From contig NW_020653333.1 in assembly GCF_003589595.1 (NCBI RefSeq), forward strand, positions 2,570,471 to 2,634,470: a stretch of 64,000 nucleotides of DNA, in the 5' to 3' direction. Below are positions 33,310-44,600 of this stretch, piece by piece. Made by a program: the position numbers and the translations under genes. Origin of the DNA: Hyposmocoma kahamanoa (lineage: Eukaryota; Arthropoda; Insecta; Lepidoptera; Cosmopterigidae). The stretch's first letter is position 1. Every line of letters begins with the position of its first letter. Below the pieces are notes generated by a model that was not told where the DNA came from, searched no databases, and saw nothing but the letters and a program-made list of their open reading frames with translations.

Positions 33310-34250
33310 TATAATTCTTCTTAAGGTGCCATCTCCTACCGGAAGACGGCTATCATTAAGGCTATCTGTATTTTAGACACAGCTTTACGGAACAAGGATC
33401 TTGTGCTCAGGTTGAACCACGTCCGGAGATTCTTAAGCCACGAAGTACGCCATGTTCCAGGTAGTAGCTATCTCTGTATCTTCCCTTGCATAATTAGTCG
33501 GAGTAGATCGTATTTATCATTTCGCATTATATGACTAAAGTACTGTACTTTTCGTTTTTTGACAGTACTCAAGACCTCTAATTACTTATTCATCATCTGC
33601 AATACTCTTTCATTGGACACTATCCTTCCACGATGTTTTTTAAAATTCTTCTGTAGACCCACATTTCTAAGGCTTCTAAGTGGTTGCTCATATTTTGAGT
33701 TAAGGCCCAGGACTCTACGCCATACAGAAGAACCGAAAACATGCAGCAACCTGCCAAACGCACCCTGGTAGAGATCTTCAAGGTTCGATTGCAGAGTAGA
33801 TGACTCGACTTTAGAAATGCGTTACGTGCTTGTTCTATCTGACATTTGATCTCTACGCTATGATCACATTGGTCGTTTACGATGCAGCCAAGGTATTTGT
33901 AAGAATGGACTCTTTGGACTACTTGATTTCTTACAACCAGATCTTTTGTTGTCAGATGTTGTGATCGGCCAACTATCATGATCTTCGTCTTTTTAAGTTT
34001 ATGCTGAGACCGTAACTTGCACTAATGCTATCAACACGCCGAAGCAAATTCTGCAAATCATTAAAATTTGACGCCAGTAATAACGTATCGTCAGCATATC
34101 GTATGTTGTTCAGCGCGTGGCCATTTACTAAGATGCCTTCCTCAGCGTTTTCTAAGGCTTCTGCAAATATCGCTTCCGCATATATATTAAATAGCAGTGA
34201 GGACAGTACTATACATCCTTGCCTGACTGACGTTAGAGTACATTATTGCA
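33310..34250 (-). mobile_element. LINE reverse-transcriptase remnant with YADD motif
   Basis: The minus strand, across three frames, reads RQGCIVLSSLLFNIY, then NIRYADDTLLLASN (catalytic YADD), then SYKYLGCIVND, VRLAGCCMFSVLLYGVESWA and LEALEMWVYRRILK. These are the palm and thumb motifs of a non-LTR reverse transcriptase, RTE-like in style. Frameshifts (for example near 33990 and 34220) make it a pseudogene. Upstream endonuclease sequence is absent. Confidence 0.75.
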
Positions 34251-34329
34251 GAGGTTGGGAAGTAAGGGATTGCTCGACGAGTATGCGAGTGAAGCAATTC
34301 CCGTTCCCGCCGAGGCATGTATAGAATTT

Positions 34330-35800
34330 TTCTCAAACAGTGTGAGTAATTAATAAAATACTAAAGAGAGGAAGATGTTTATTAAAAAAGTAAAAAATAT
34401 ATTAAAATTAATATTTGGCGAACTTCTGATGATGTGTTTGAATCTGTATCTATCACTATATTTTCTTAATCATTCTTCTCACTAACACTCATTTTCGCGA
34501 CCAAATTACAAAAAATACGAATAAACAAAAGAATTCCAAAATACTTTTAAGTGTTGCCATTTTCTTTTTTTTAAGTAAGCGGTAATTATTATGTAGGCTG
34601 TACGAGTTTTTCTTTTGCCTGTTTACATAGTTCATTATTAGCAGGTAGATTAAAAATGTAATATAATGTGATGTGTGTGTATGAATCGCTAGAGTCGCGA
34701 TGCAATCGCGCCGTGTGTATCCACTCTAAAAGACACTATGTTGTTGGAAGGAGTCTACTGCTAAATAAAAACAAACGTATTATAATATCAAAATTTATTG
34801 AAACCTAATATTTTTTTTTTAATAACAGCAAAATCTAATCATATTAATGTTCGACCTGTCTTATGAAAATTTAAAAAAACTTCCATTAGCTTATTCGATG
34901 GCAATGATGCACATAATTATTTTTATGAAGTTTTAGTCGACTTCTGTAAATTCAAGACTTAATACAATGATATTTGAGATCAATACCTAAAAATATGATA
35001 AAATTATTTAAGAAATATATTATGTAACATAATTGTAAGTCAATGTATGTAACTTAGAGATCAACGACGTAAAATGCTTAAGTCAAAGCAAAACAAACAA
35101 ATTTGTACACAAATGTACCTACACTAGCTGTACACTTGTACACAAGTGTACACTAACACGCCTATAACAGGCAAGTTTGGAGTAACCATATGTATACCCG
35201 TTACCAAGTACAAGTATGTAGTATATCTTGGTTATAACATAATAATAAAAATGAGTTAACAATGTAACTTAGTCAAAGTATAAAATGCTACATAAAGTAG
35301 TCAAAAAGCGACAATTATGACTGGTACAATGAATACAATAAGGTTGTAAATAAATGAGATAGCATTATTTGTTATGTCTAAACGGTATTATCTACATGGA
35401 TAATGTCCTTTATGTATTGGAAAACTTAAAGGAAATTATCCAACTATAATAAGTCACATTTTAGTGTCATTTGACACGTCATTCGAGCCACCTTGCATTT
35501 ATATTCTTAACCCATCACGCACACACATCATGAGACACACGGTCTTCTCAACTATTTTGGTATACTTTTTTTATAAATTTGAAATTTTGTAAAAAACGTT
35601 GTGAAAGTGTAGTAATGAAAATGCAGCTGCGCGTTAAAGTTACCCTGTGTGACAGGATGTGTGACGGTTTACAGGGCTAATACAAATAATAAATACAACA
35701 AATATTGTTACCATTGAACAAAATGTTTTCCCCGACTTTACAAATTCAAATTTTCAACAGAGGCTTAGAGTGAATTGTATATGATTTCTATATAATTTTT
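34330..35800. other. AT-rich intergenic DNA
   Basis: No gene is supported. A cluster of 'gtacacaagtgtac' palindromes occurs at 35100-35155, and a short remnant of the 'gcgatgcaatcgcg' repeat at 34680-34725. Confidence 0.5.
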
Positions 35801-35809
35801 CAGGGGGCC

Positions 35810-36836
35810 TACTATGAGCTTATAACCAGCCAGTCAAGTTCCATGCGATTCACTTGACGTAGTAAAACTGATTTGCCTAAATTCGTATCATGACCTATAC
35901 ACAAAGTTGAACGGGAATGGTACGGCAGGATGATGAATTTTACTTTTTAAACGTTAATTATTGTCTCTGGCTGGCAAGCTGACATCCAACAAGAGCGAGA
36001 TGGAACTACATACTAAATCATATGAAAGAAATAGACAGATGGACTATCCTGGGAGCGTTCAAGCACTATTAACCGATTGTGTTCAAAATGAGAATAAATA
36101 TATTGTTTTATTAATTTTATTATTATTTATACTCATTGCGTTGTTTTTGTAATATCGGCAACTTTTCAATCATACTTTACAATTTGTCGTACGGCAAAGT
36201 TACAAGTCATGTTTAGTCATTATCGTTGAAATTAATAAAATGAGTTTGTAATTTGATAACATAATTGGAACGTATCTTGTATTCGTACATTTTCATTGAT
36301 TGCAATTAATTATAGCCAAATTTGGCACTATTTAAAAGTTATTTTACGATTTTCATGAATACGATTAATAAAATGATTAAAATTCCTATTAAAAATTGCA
36401 ATAACATTCATGCCAATAATTTATCAACAATACTTTAAAGATTGGAAACTCAAACTAAAATTTTCAAAAAACGCTCAATAGTTAATATATGTATAGTATT
36501 TATATAGCCTAAAAAGATAACAAATAATTATGAAACTGAAAATATAATAAAACTTAAATGAAATTTCTTAAAAATGTAACAAAATCTAAAAAGTTAGTCA
36601 CGGAGTAACTTTTTTGAATTGCTTACTTTTACAGATGTGACCGCCACTTGCATGGCAAACAGCACGTCATGATACGATTTTGCTATGAAAGAAAAGGTGA
36701 ACGGATTTAGAATGGGAACGTAAACTGCATGGACAGTGAATTGTTTTTGTGAGGTCATAGTACGAATTTGACAGACAATCCAACTTAAAGGCTTAAATAG
36801 GATTGCTCTAAGAGCTCATAGTAGGTCCCCTGGACG
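35810..36836. repeat. Inverted-repeat-bounded element, about 1 kb
   Basis: The left end 'cagggggcctactatgagct' and the reverse complement of the right end 'caggggacctactatgagct' nearly match. Internal sub-terminal similarity (aattcgtatcatgacct against aattcgtactatgacct) supports a single non-autonomous DNA element. CAGGG-type ends occur in hAT-like transposons, but no clear target duplication is seen. Confidence 0.45.
35961..36152 (+). CDS. Small ORF with C-terminal membrane anchor, doubtful
   Basis: An open frame of about 63 codons has no ATG at its start; the first ATG in frame is at 36000. The last 20 residues (YIVLLILLLFILIALFL at the very end) form one strong hydrophobic helix directly before the stop, the layout of a tail-anchored protein. 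The hydrophilic part ELHTKSYERNRQMDYPGSV is ordinary. It lies inside a stretch bounded by an inverted repeat (35813-35830 and 36815-36833), so it may be a transposon passenger or a chance ORF; the hydrophobic run comes from TTA/ATT-rich DNA. No family is recognised. Confidence 0.2.
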   Translation: MSLAGKLTSNKSEMELHTKSYERNRQMDYPGSVQALLTDCVQNENKYIVLLILLLFILIALFL

Positions 36837-37044
36837 AAGATAAAAATGTGTAAAACATATTAAACACAATGTGTGTTATTAGCATTAGTAAAACTATACC
36901 TCTTAGATGCTATATTGCTATAATACATAATTGGATGCCGGAAAGGCAAAAAGGTCTACAAGCATTTGGAAAATATTACACGATAGCGAACTACAGTAAT
37001 TTTTTTTAAAGCAAAAAAATCATACCTCTAATTTTATTTAAATT

Positions 37045-37330
37045 GTTATTGAATTGATATTCAATTATTTTTATGTGAAATTACTCCACTAGTTTGTTAT
37101 AATTATTAATACAAAGGTCGAACACTCAGAAAAAATTCCTTCGATCTGGCCGGATTCGAACCGACGTCTTCTAGCATACCCTGCCAGACGCTATACCAAC
37201 AAAACCACGGAAGGAACCAGCGGACTCACGAATTTGTCTACGTGTTTGTTGTCGTGTCTTTGTATTTGGTTTTTTCAACGACTATTTAGCCGTAGCGCCA
37301 TCTATGAGAAATCTTAAGTATTTCATCACC
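37045..37330 (-). repeat. Second tRNA-derived SINE family, copy 1
   Basis: On the minus strand it has B box 'ggttcgaatcc' and tRNA-like arms around 37145-37220. On the plus side it is preceded by the family flank 'actccactagtttgttata'. A tail with 'tagccgtagcgccatct' follows. Confidence 0.65.
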
Positions 37331-37449
37331 CAGTTAGATACCAGGAACCAGCCCTGCCTAGAGATGTCGCTATTCGTTGTATTGAAATTTTTATTGAATT
37401 GATATTAAAATATTTTTTATGTGACAATACTCCACTAGTTTGTTATAGT

Positions 37450-37545
37450 TATTCTTATTCTTATTCTCTAATTATCTTATTCTCATTCTCATTCTTATTC
37501 TCATTCTTATTCTAGTTCTTATTCTTATTCTTATATTATATTAGT
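37450..37545. repeat. (ATTCTT)n microsatellite
   Basis: About 95 bases of pyrimidine-rich hexamer repeats with interruptions, between two oppositely oriented SINE copies. Confidence 0.85.
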
Positions 37546-37665
37546 TCGTTCCGTGGCTTAGTTGGTATAGCGTCTGGCACGGTATGCTAGAAGACGTCGG
37601 TTCGAATCCGGCCGGATTGAAGGATTTTTTCTGAGTGTTCGATCTTTGTATTAATAATTCTAATT
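37546..37665 (+). repeat. Second tRNA-derived SINE family, copy 2
   Basis: 'tggcttagttgg' (perfect A box) and 'ggttcgaatcc' (perfect B box) are spaced as in a tRNA, from about 37553 to 37613. The tail continues 'ctgagtgttcgatctttgta'. It is not a tRNA gene, because the sequence is repeated with a shared non-tRNA tail. Confidence 0.7.
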
Positions 37666-37931
37666 TTATTTGTTAGATGGAAAGCTATAAAGTTTCAGAC
37701 GCATAATGCGAATGAATCTTCATAATTGACATTGTTTTTTGTTATCGTGGTTTGTTCCTTATTTGACTGTAATTATTTCGGACGGATGTCGGACGCAGAA
37801 TGGAAGTAGGCCCCTGTTTTCATTTCAAGCTTAATTAATTATAATTATAAAGAAGGATTTCAATTGCGCCAATACAGTATAATTGGATACAACAAATCGA
37901 CGCCTTGCTTTCTCAAACTCGTATCTTATAA

Positions 37932-38331
37932 NNNNNNNNNNNNNNNNNNNNNNNNNNNNNNNNNNNNNNNNNNNNNNNNNNNNNNNNNNNNNNNNNNNNN
38001 NNNNNNNNNNNNNNNNNNNNNNNNNNNNNNNNNNNNNNNNNNNNNNNNNNNNNNNNNNNNNNNNNNNNNNNNNNNNNNNNNNNNNNNNNNNNNNNNNNNN
38101 NNNNNNNNNNNNNNNNNNNNNNNNNNNNNNNNNNNNNNNNNNNNNNNNNNNNNNNNNNNNNNNNNNNNNNNNNNNNNNNNNNNNNNNNNNNNNNNNNNNN
38201 NNNNNNNNNNNNNNNNNNNNNNNNNNNNNNNNNNNNNNNNNNNNNNNNNNNNNNNNNNNNNNNNNNNNNNNNNNNNNNNNNNNNNNNNNNNNNNNNNNNN
38301 NNNNNNNNNNNNNNNNNNNNNNNNNNNNNNN
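37932..38331. other. Assembly gap of 400 Ns
   Basis: Exactly 400 unresolved bases. Any open reading frame running through it is an artefact. The sequence before the gap (37895-37931) matches the start of the inverted-repeat element also seen at 9051 and 50500, which may explain why assembly failed here. Confidence 1.
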
Positions 38332-38464
38332 CGAAATGCCTTTTAAAACTTAAATTGGTAGTGTCATTACATTGCCGCAAATGAAATTACGACTTTATTA
38401 CAATGAATGTAGCTTTTGTACGGAAACTTGACCGTGACATATCACCTTAACAGTTCTTAAAAAA

Positions 38465-38625
38465 TTAAGTGAGGTACACAGAAATATAGTCGTCGCAAGC
38501 GTCGAGCAGTGCCTGTCTCAACATCGGGTCGCGTGCCTCCAGCGCCGCGAGTGATGCTTGCGACGCGTGCGCCGGTAGGAATAGCGACATGCGTTCCGAT
38601 TCGCCCCACGAGTAGTTTAGTGTGC
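38465..38625 (-). CDS. PWWP-protein exon 5, end of domain and stop
   Basis: After acceptor ggttatag the split glycine codon gives GTLNYSWGESERMSLFLPAH, completing the PWWP barrel (the usual W and F/L positions), followed by two helices (LAALEARDP..., LRQALLDACDD) that cap such domains. The stop TAA is at 38467-38465. A minus-strand AATAAA sits at 38399-38394, only about 60 bases from the assembly gap, so the mRNA end is probably just inside sequenced DNA. Confidence 0.87.
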
Positions 38626-41600
38626 CTATAACCAACCAAAAGTCCTTGCAATACACTATTGGCACACTCGCATTTTGTACGATATGTTGTATATTGTTTC
38701 TAGTAAATGATAATTCATTTATGTTTACGAGGGTGCTTCTTGTACAGCCCAGGGCACACCAAGCTTAATACTATAGTAAAATAACACAAATATATTTGTT
38801 TTCTTCATAATGGAGCGTGTAACCGTTTCGAAATATTGGAAAAACGAAAAGAAATCATACTTTGGTAAGAAACCTGTAATTTAGTGATACCTAATCATAA
38901 AACAGAAAATCTCTATTCTTTTGTGTTCGTGTTTGTGTCTCATGGAGCAATAAACATGTTTGACGTAATTTCACTTATGCCATTCTTCTATGAGGGGTGC
39001 GATATGTACAACCAATTTCTTTCGGGGTAACTTTAGGAAATTACCTAATCTTCATTGTAGGGACTTACCGTAGTAGCGCAGCGGCCAGTGCGTGGGGCTG
39101 TGCGTCCGCGCAAGCAGGCACGACGGCGCCGCGCCGGGCGTCAGCACTCGCGCTGGCCACCACGGGCAGCCGCGCAGCCGGTGCCACACCACATCGTCGT
39201 ATCTGCGGCGCGGGACACTAGCGTTCTGAGCTTGCACTCAACTGAGTCATTAATGCGGGTAGGGTGCACGAAAGAAGCCTCCTCGCAACGACTTATCAAT
39301 CGTGAACCATGAACCAATACCTCAACAGGACTCCAAATCGCGATACAAGGCAGCACAGTCGAGTATTTAGTACCCTATTGGTACACCAGATGTCGCGACG
39401 AGTGCCAAATAGCTATTTTTGTAACCAATTTGTTTTACATTGACAAGCTGCAATTTATCAAAGTTACTTTAATTTCTAGGAATAACCAATGGTCGGAAAA
39501 AGGTGTTCAACATATATAGATACATGTAAAGATATAGCTACAAGGGAGTTATTGAAACCGCTAAACATTAATTAATTTCGTCGAATTCCGGATTTCCGGA
39601 TGAAAGAAACTCTTCTCTTTATTCCATTTATGAATATACATATCCGTATATTCATGTATGTCCGTATGTCATATCGGTACATGGGTACGGCTGTCAAAAA
39701 GGCACTGTTTCGTTTTGAGCGTCCAGAAGTTTTTTTATAAAAAGTATTAAAGTAATCTAGTGTGAAGATTTTCCTTTTAAAATACGACATTTCTGCTAGT
39801 GGTTCGAATTTATGATCATCTGTTGTACTGTGTTTTTGGATTTAAATAAAATAAATGCAAACTAAAATGCCCTAAAATTCCTCTCGTCAGTAAAATTGTA
39901 AATTATTTTTTTTCTTATGTTCTACTAGCAAATGTCGCCGATGATGATGCGGTTTCTAAAGCTAGGGAAGAACGGAGCGTGACCATTCTCGTTACCTTTT
40001 TATTGTACGTTTTAGTAAAAGGTCAGTTATCTACTGTATTTTTTACATGGCAACATTAAAATGACTTTAAAATCATACTTCGACTTCCTAAGTCAGTAAT
40101 TTTGTCCTACGATGCAGTAAAACCATTTCCTCAAATCCGAAATTCGAAAAAATAATTAATTAATATTTGGTGGTTTTAACAACTCTATGGCGCTCCTTGT
40201 AGTTATATCTATTCATGTACATATCTACATATGTGGAACACCTTTTTCCGATCATAGTCCTTGATAATAACAATGAAATCAACTAGATGGCGCTTATTGC
40301 ACAGATTTTTACTTTGTTTAGGATTAGCGCCATCTTGGGCGTTTTTAGGAAGAGTTAATCTATAAATTAGTTTGTAACACACGATACCATCTATTGACAC
40401 GCATATTTATCAAAATTCAGAAAATAATTAGTACTTATGATCAATAATTATATTTGAATGATAAATATTACAAGAAAAAAAAACTGACTTCTTATATTTC
40501 ATATTAAAGCGGAATTGATAATATGATAACCACGGCCATTTACATAATATAAACTACTTCCAGGCAACCGAAACGGAATTTCGACCTTTTTCAGTTACGA
40601 GTTACGATATTGTAGTATGGAGATTACAGTCCTCTTGAGTTGGCTCATGTCATAATTAATGTAATCGAAATATTTAGCTAAATTGAGTTATTAACGCGTC
40701 TGAAACCAGCGAAACGGGATCTACAACCCTTAAATAAGGTTTTCTATATCTTATTTAGGTTCAGTTTTATTGTTAAGCAAATGAGCGAAATTGACGTTTT
40801 TAACAGAAAAATAAAACTAGAGCTGAAAAACTCCACAAAAATGCAAATGCCTTATGACAGGGAGGGCTGATTTGTCCCATGCCTAAATTGACCATAACTG
40901 TTTGCCCTCTGAGCGGGACGCTTGTAAATTTATTATTGTTTTCAAATTGCTTGTAATTTTATTATTGTTTGTTTCGATTGTTTGTTTTTTGTTTCAGTGG
41001 CTTTGTAGGAGAAAATCAGTATCAATTTGCAAGTATTTATTGAATAATTAACACTGGTAAAACGTGCGAGCGCGCCATGTTTTTTCTCAACCCGGTCATT
41101 GGAGGCGAGCCGCGACGCGAGGCGAAGGAGGAGTTTCTCTCTTCCTTCACAGGTGGAGTCACTATGCGTGGAGCGGTAAGGTGGGAGATTTCCAGCGTTA
41201 TACTTGTTTATTGTAGTTACAAAATGTTTAATTATTTAAAAAAATAAAAAGACTTAAACATATTTGATGATAAAAAATTTAAAAAAGCAGCCCGGCTACC
41301 GATTCGATATCACGCTACCGATTCATTCCTGCCAATGCACATGGAGTACGGACGCACATACAACTAAATACTAATCAGTTAGTCTAATTTGAAGGCACCC
41401 TTAACGTAGAATAAAACGTACGCGTCTCTACATATCGTCGGGGATAGTACAATTACGCGTAACTAGCATTTGATTGTGAGTCTCCATTTTGGTAATTTAT
41501 TGGCCAAATCAATTCCGCGTAGAAGTCGTGGCAACCAAATTATCGTGATTTACGGGAATCTATTGTTATCAGTCTGTAGACAACATAAATTAATGCTTAC

Positions 41601-44600
41601 TGTGCAACAATTAAAGTCGTAGCCATTGAAATAACAAAGTAATAACGTTAAATCCCTCGCAGTGGTTTGGTTTGGCGCGTTTTACCAATACTACATACGC
41701 GGATTTGCACTAGGTATCCCCGACGATATTGTAAAGTAAGGACACTGCTTACATTTTTTTAAACAATTTCAAAACAGGATGAGGTTCTCAATTATACTGA
41801 TTTGATGATTCTTCTTTGTTGGAAAGAGGGTACCTCGATAGTGGTCCCACTTAAATTTGACGAAAATATTCCACCTCTAAGGGTGGCAAACTAGGGGTTC
41901 TGGTAACCAATTTCAATAAAAGGCAAATAGATGTAATTCCTCGAAATTTTGAGGTCGGTTTTTTAGTAGGTTCTTTGTTAGGCTTAAAATTGAAGCCATT
42001 TAATAGCTTCATAAAATAATTGATTTATTTAAGACAACATAGGTTTATAGAACTTGAGAGTAATACCTTAGGGCTCCTTCAAATTAGATGCTTATATAAA
42101 TGCTGCAGTGGTATCCAATATGGGCGCTACTTTTGCAGTCACAATTAGTGAAGTAACTGCGTCACTGCAGCGCTTTTAGAAGCATCTAATTTAAAGGCGC
42201 TATAGATCCCTTCTTAATAGTAAGAGAACTAAAACTAAAAATAATAGATACCCAACTCTGGGGCCCCACATGCAACTGGGGCACAGGTCAGTAGGCTCAC
42301 GGTCTTTTTTCACTGAGCATATAGTGCGCGTACTTGATAGAATCTTTTGTACTATAGTGGTGGGTTTGGCGACTTTCTGAGGAGGATTCTTGCGATCTGA
42401 AAACCAACCACGGGCGTTAAAATTGCATTTGGATAACATTTGGGAAACAATGAAATCAATGAACATTACGCCAACTGAATTTTTGGGCGAAGAAGAAGAA
42501 GAAGAAGTAGAAGAAGAAGAAGAAGTAGAAGAAGAAGAAGAATTATTTTAGAGAATTTTCTTTTCTCACTACTGAAAAAACGACTCGTCAAAGAAATTCA
42601 GACATCGATTTTCATATTAAATGTTTAAATACATAAAATGGTCTTACGTATAATCGTGACAAGCCATTCTTTGCGACAGGCCAGATGGAAGGACGAGGGG
42701 CAGTTGACACACTCGCGTAACTTATCCTTTTGTCCGCAAACGAGGCACCATGATGTATGCAGTGTTATTATTGTCTTCTCTGGTGAGTTTGACTTCTATA
42801 ATAAAATTAAAAATCCTTAGTGGGCACGGGATTAAGCTCCGAACCGTAAGGTTTAACTGTAAAGTTAAAGTAACAAAGACATTTCAAATAACATTAGTTT
42901 GCCTTTCGTATTGTTTTGACTGCCGCCATGACAGAGTTTAAACTTCTCTTGCGTAGTCATTAGCAACTATTTTCAAAATTGTTAGAATAATTGTTATAAT
43001 AATCGTATTAGTGATATGTAAATGAATAAAACAATAACTTCATTTATTTTGCATATAAAACAAAATAAACAGTACGACTCACCCGTAGAACAAAGATCTA
43101 CGTGCAAGACTACTTGTTCTCAGGACATAGTACATTTCGTTCGTTCTTCTTCGCTGTGGATGTCAGATCGACTGTTGTTCGATGTTATATTTCCGAAACG
43201 AAATAATATATATAAATTTTTAAAACGCCTTTACATAGGTCTTACTTGGAATAACTAAATTATTCTCGTAACGTACTTATTCTTATTTCGCTATATAAAC
43301 ACATCGGACTCTGTTCTTCAGATGAGTCGATTTTGTTTCTTTACACATGCTTGCCCTAGTATTTTCATTGCAGTCGTACGAAGATTTTAAGCAAGAAAAT
43401 TTATGAGTACCGTCTATTTTTAACCGACTTCAAAAAAGGAGGAAGTTCTCAATTCGACTGTTTTCTTTTGTATTGTATGATAACTATCACAGCATTTGTG
43501 AACCGATTTTGATGATTCTACTTTCGGTGGAAAGAGGGTACCTCAATACTGCTAACTAAAACCGCGTCTAAGTGACAAAATAATTTTTTGAGATTTAAAC
43601 AACCATATAACTCAGTTTTAGAATATTGGACTTGTTTAATGATATTTCAGCCATGCATCGTTAGGATAAGTTCCGACAAGTTGAACACGTTAACTAAATT
43701 TAACTGTTTTCAAAGGAGAATTTTGTGCTCTATCTTATGCTATTTAAAACGGATATTTGACCAATTGTCACTTAGCCGCGTTGTAGTAAGTGGGCGGCAG
43801 GTAGTGGTCCCATTTTTTGAAGAAAATATTCCGCCTTTGAGTGGTGGCAGACTACACTTTCTTTTGTAACCAATTTCAATCAAACTTGGCAAATCACGAA
43901 CTTTTGAGGTCACTTTCTTTATAAATATACCCTATTTTCATATATCTCCTTGGCATCTTGTGAATTAATTATCTAGTATGTATATTGATTTTTATTGAAT
44001 ATCACGATGCTTTACTACAATGATATTTAATAATTTTTGTATTGCTCCACTAGTTTGTTGTAATTATTGTTACAAGACGGAACAAACGAAAAATTTGTTA
44101 CATTTGACAGGACTTCAACCTGCATCTAGTTGCCCAAATCGAAGGAATTTTTATTTTTGTTGGAATCATGATTTTTAAAGCTATGGTCAATGTTAGGCCA
44201 GATTTTTCATAAAAGAACAAGCAGAAAACTCTTAGGTTTAGACACTGAAGTAAATTGTATAATATAAGCAAAGCTAGTGTACACGAAGGCGTCAATACTG
44301 TCCATAGTGCAGGTGCAATTGATCAAGGCGACTCATCCAAAGAACAGAGTCCGATGTGATTATACAACGAAATAGGATAAATACATAATCTCCTTATTCA
44401 AAATAAGGCCTAGCTATAGGTGTTTTCATAATTTCATGTATTATTTCGTTTCGGATATATAAAATCGATCAATGGTCGATGTGATATCCACAGCTAAGAA
44501 CAGCGAACGAAATGTATAATGTTCTGAGAATAAGCAGTCCTGCACATAGGTCTTTGTTCTACGGATGAGTCCAAGGTGTACCATGGTACATGTACTGTAG

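Noticed and set aside
37553..37625. tRNA gene with good A and B boxes
   Set aside because: The same sequence with the same non-tRNA tail recurs at 37045, 61195 and 61770 and shows internal deletions, so it is a SINE head.
37864..38380. Three open reading frames of about 155 codons across the gap
   Set aside because: They consist almost entirely of Ns and exist only because unknown bases contain no stops.
38997..39312. Plus-strand and alternative-frame ORFs rich in Ala/Arg
   Set aside because: They are shadows of the GC-rich PWWP exon on the minus strand.
42200..42466. Minus-strand ORF (NARGWFSDRKNPPQKVAKPT) as an extra PWWP-gene exon
   Set aside because: It overlaps a MITE end, has no convincing acceptor/donor pair in the right phase, and exons 3 and 4 already join in phase.
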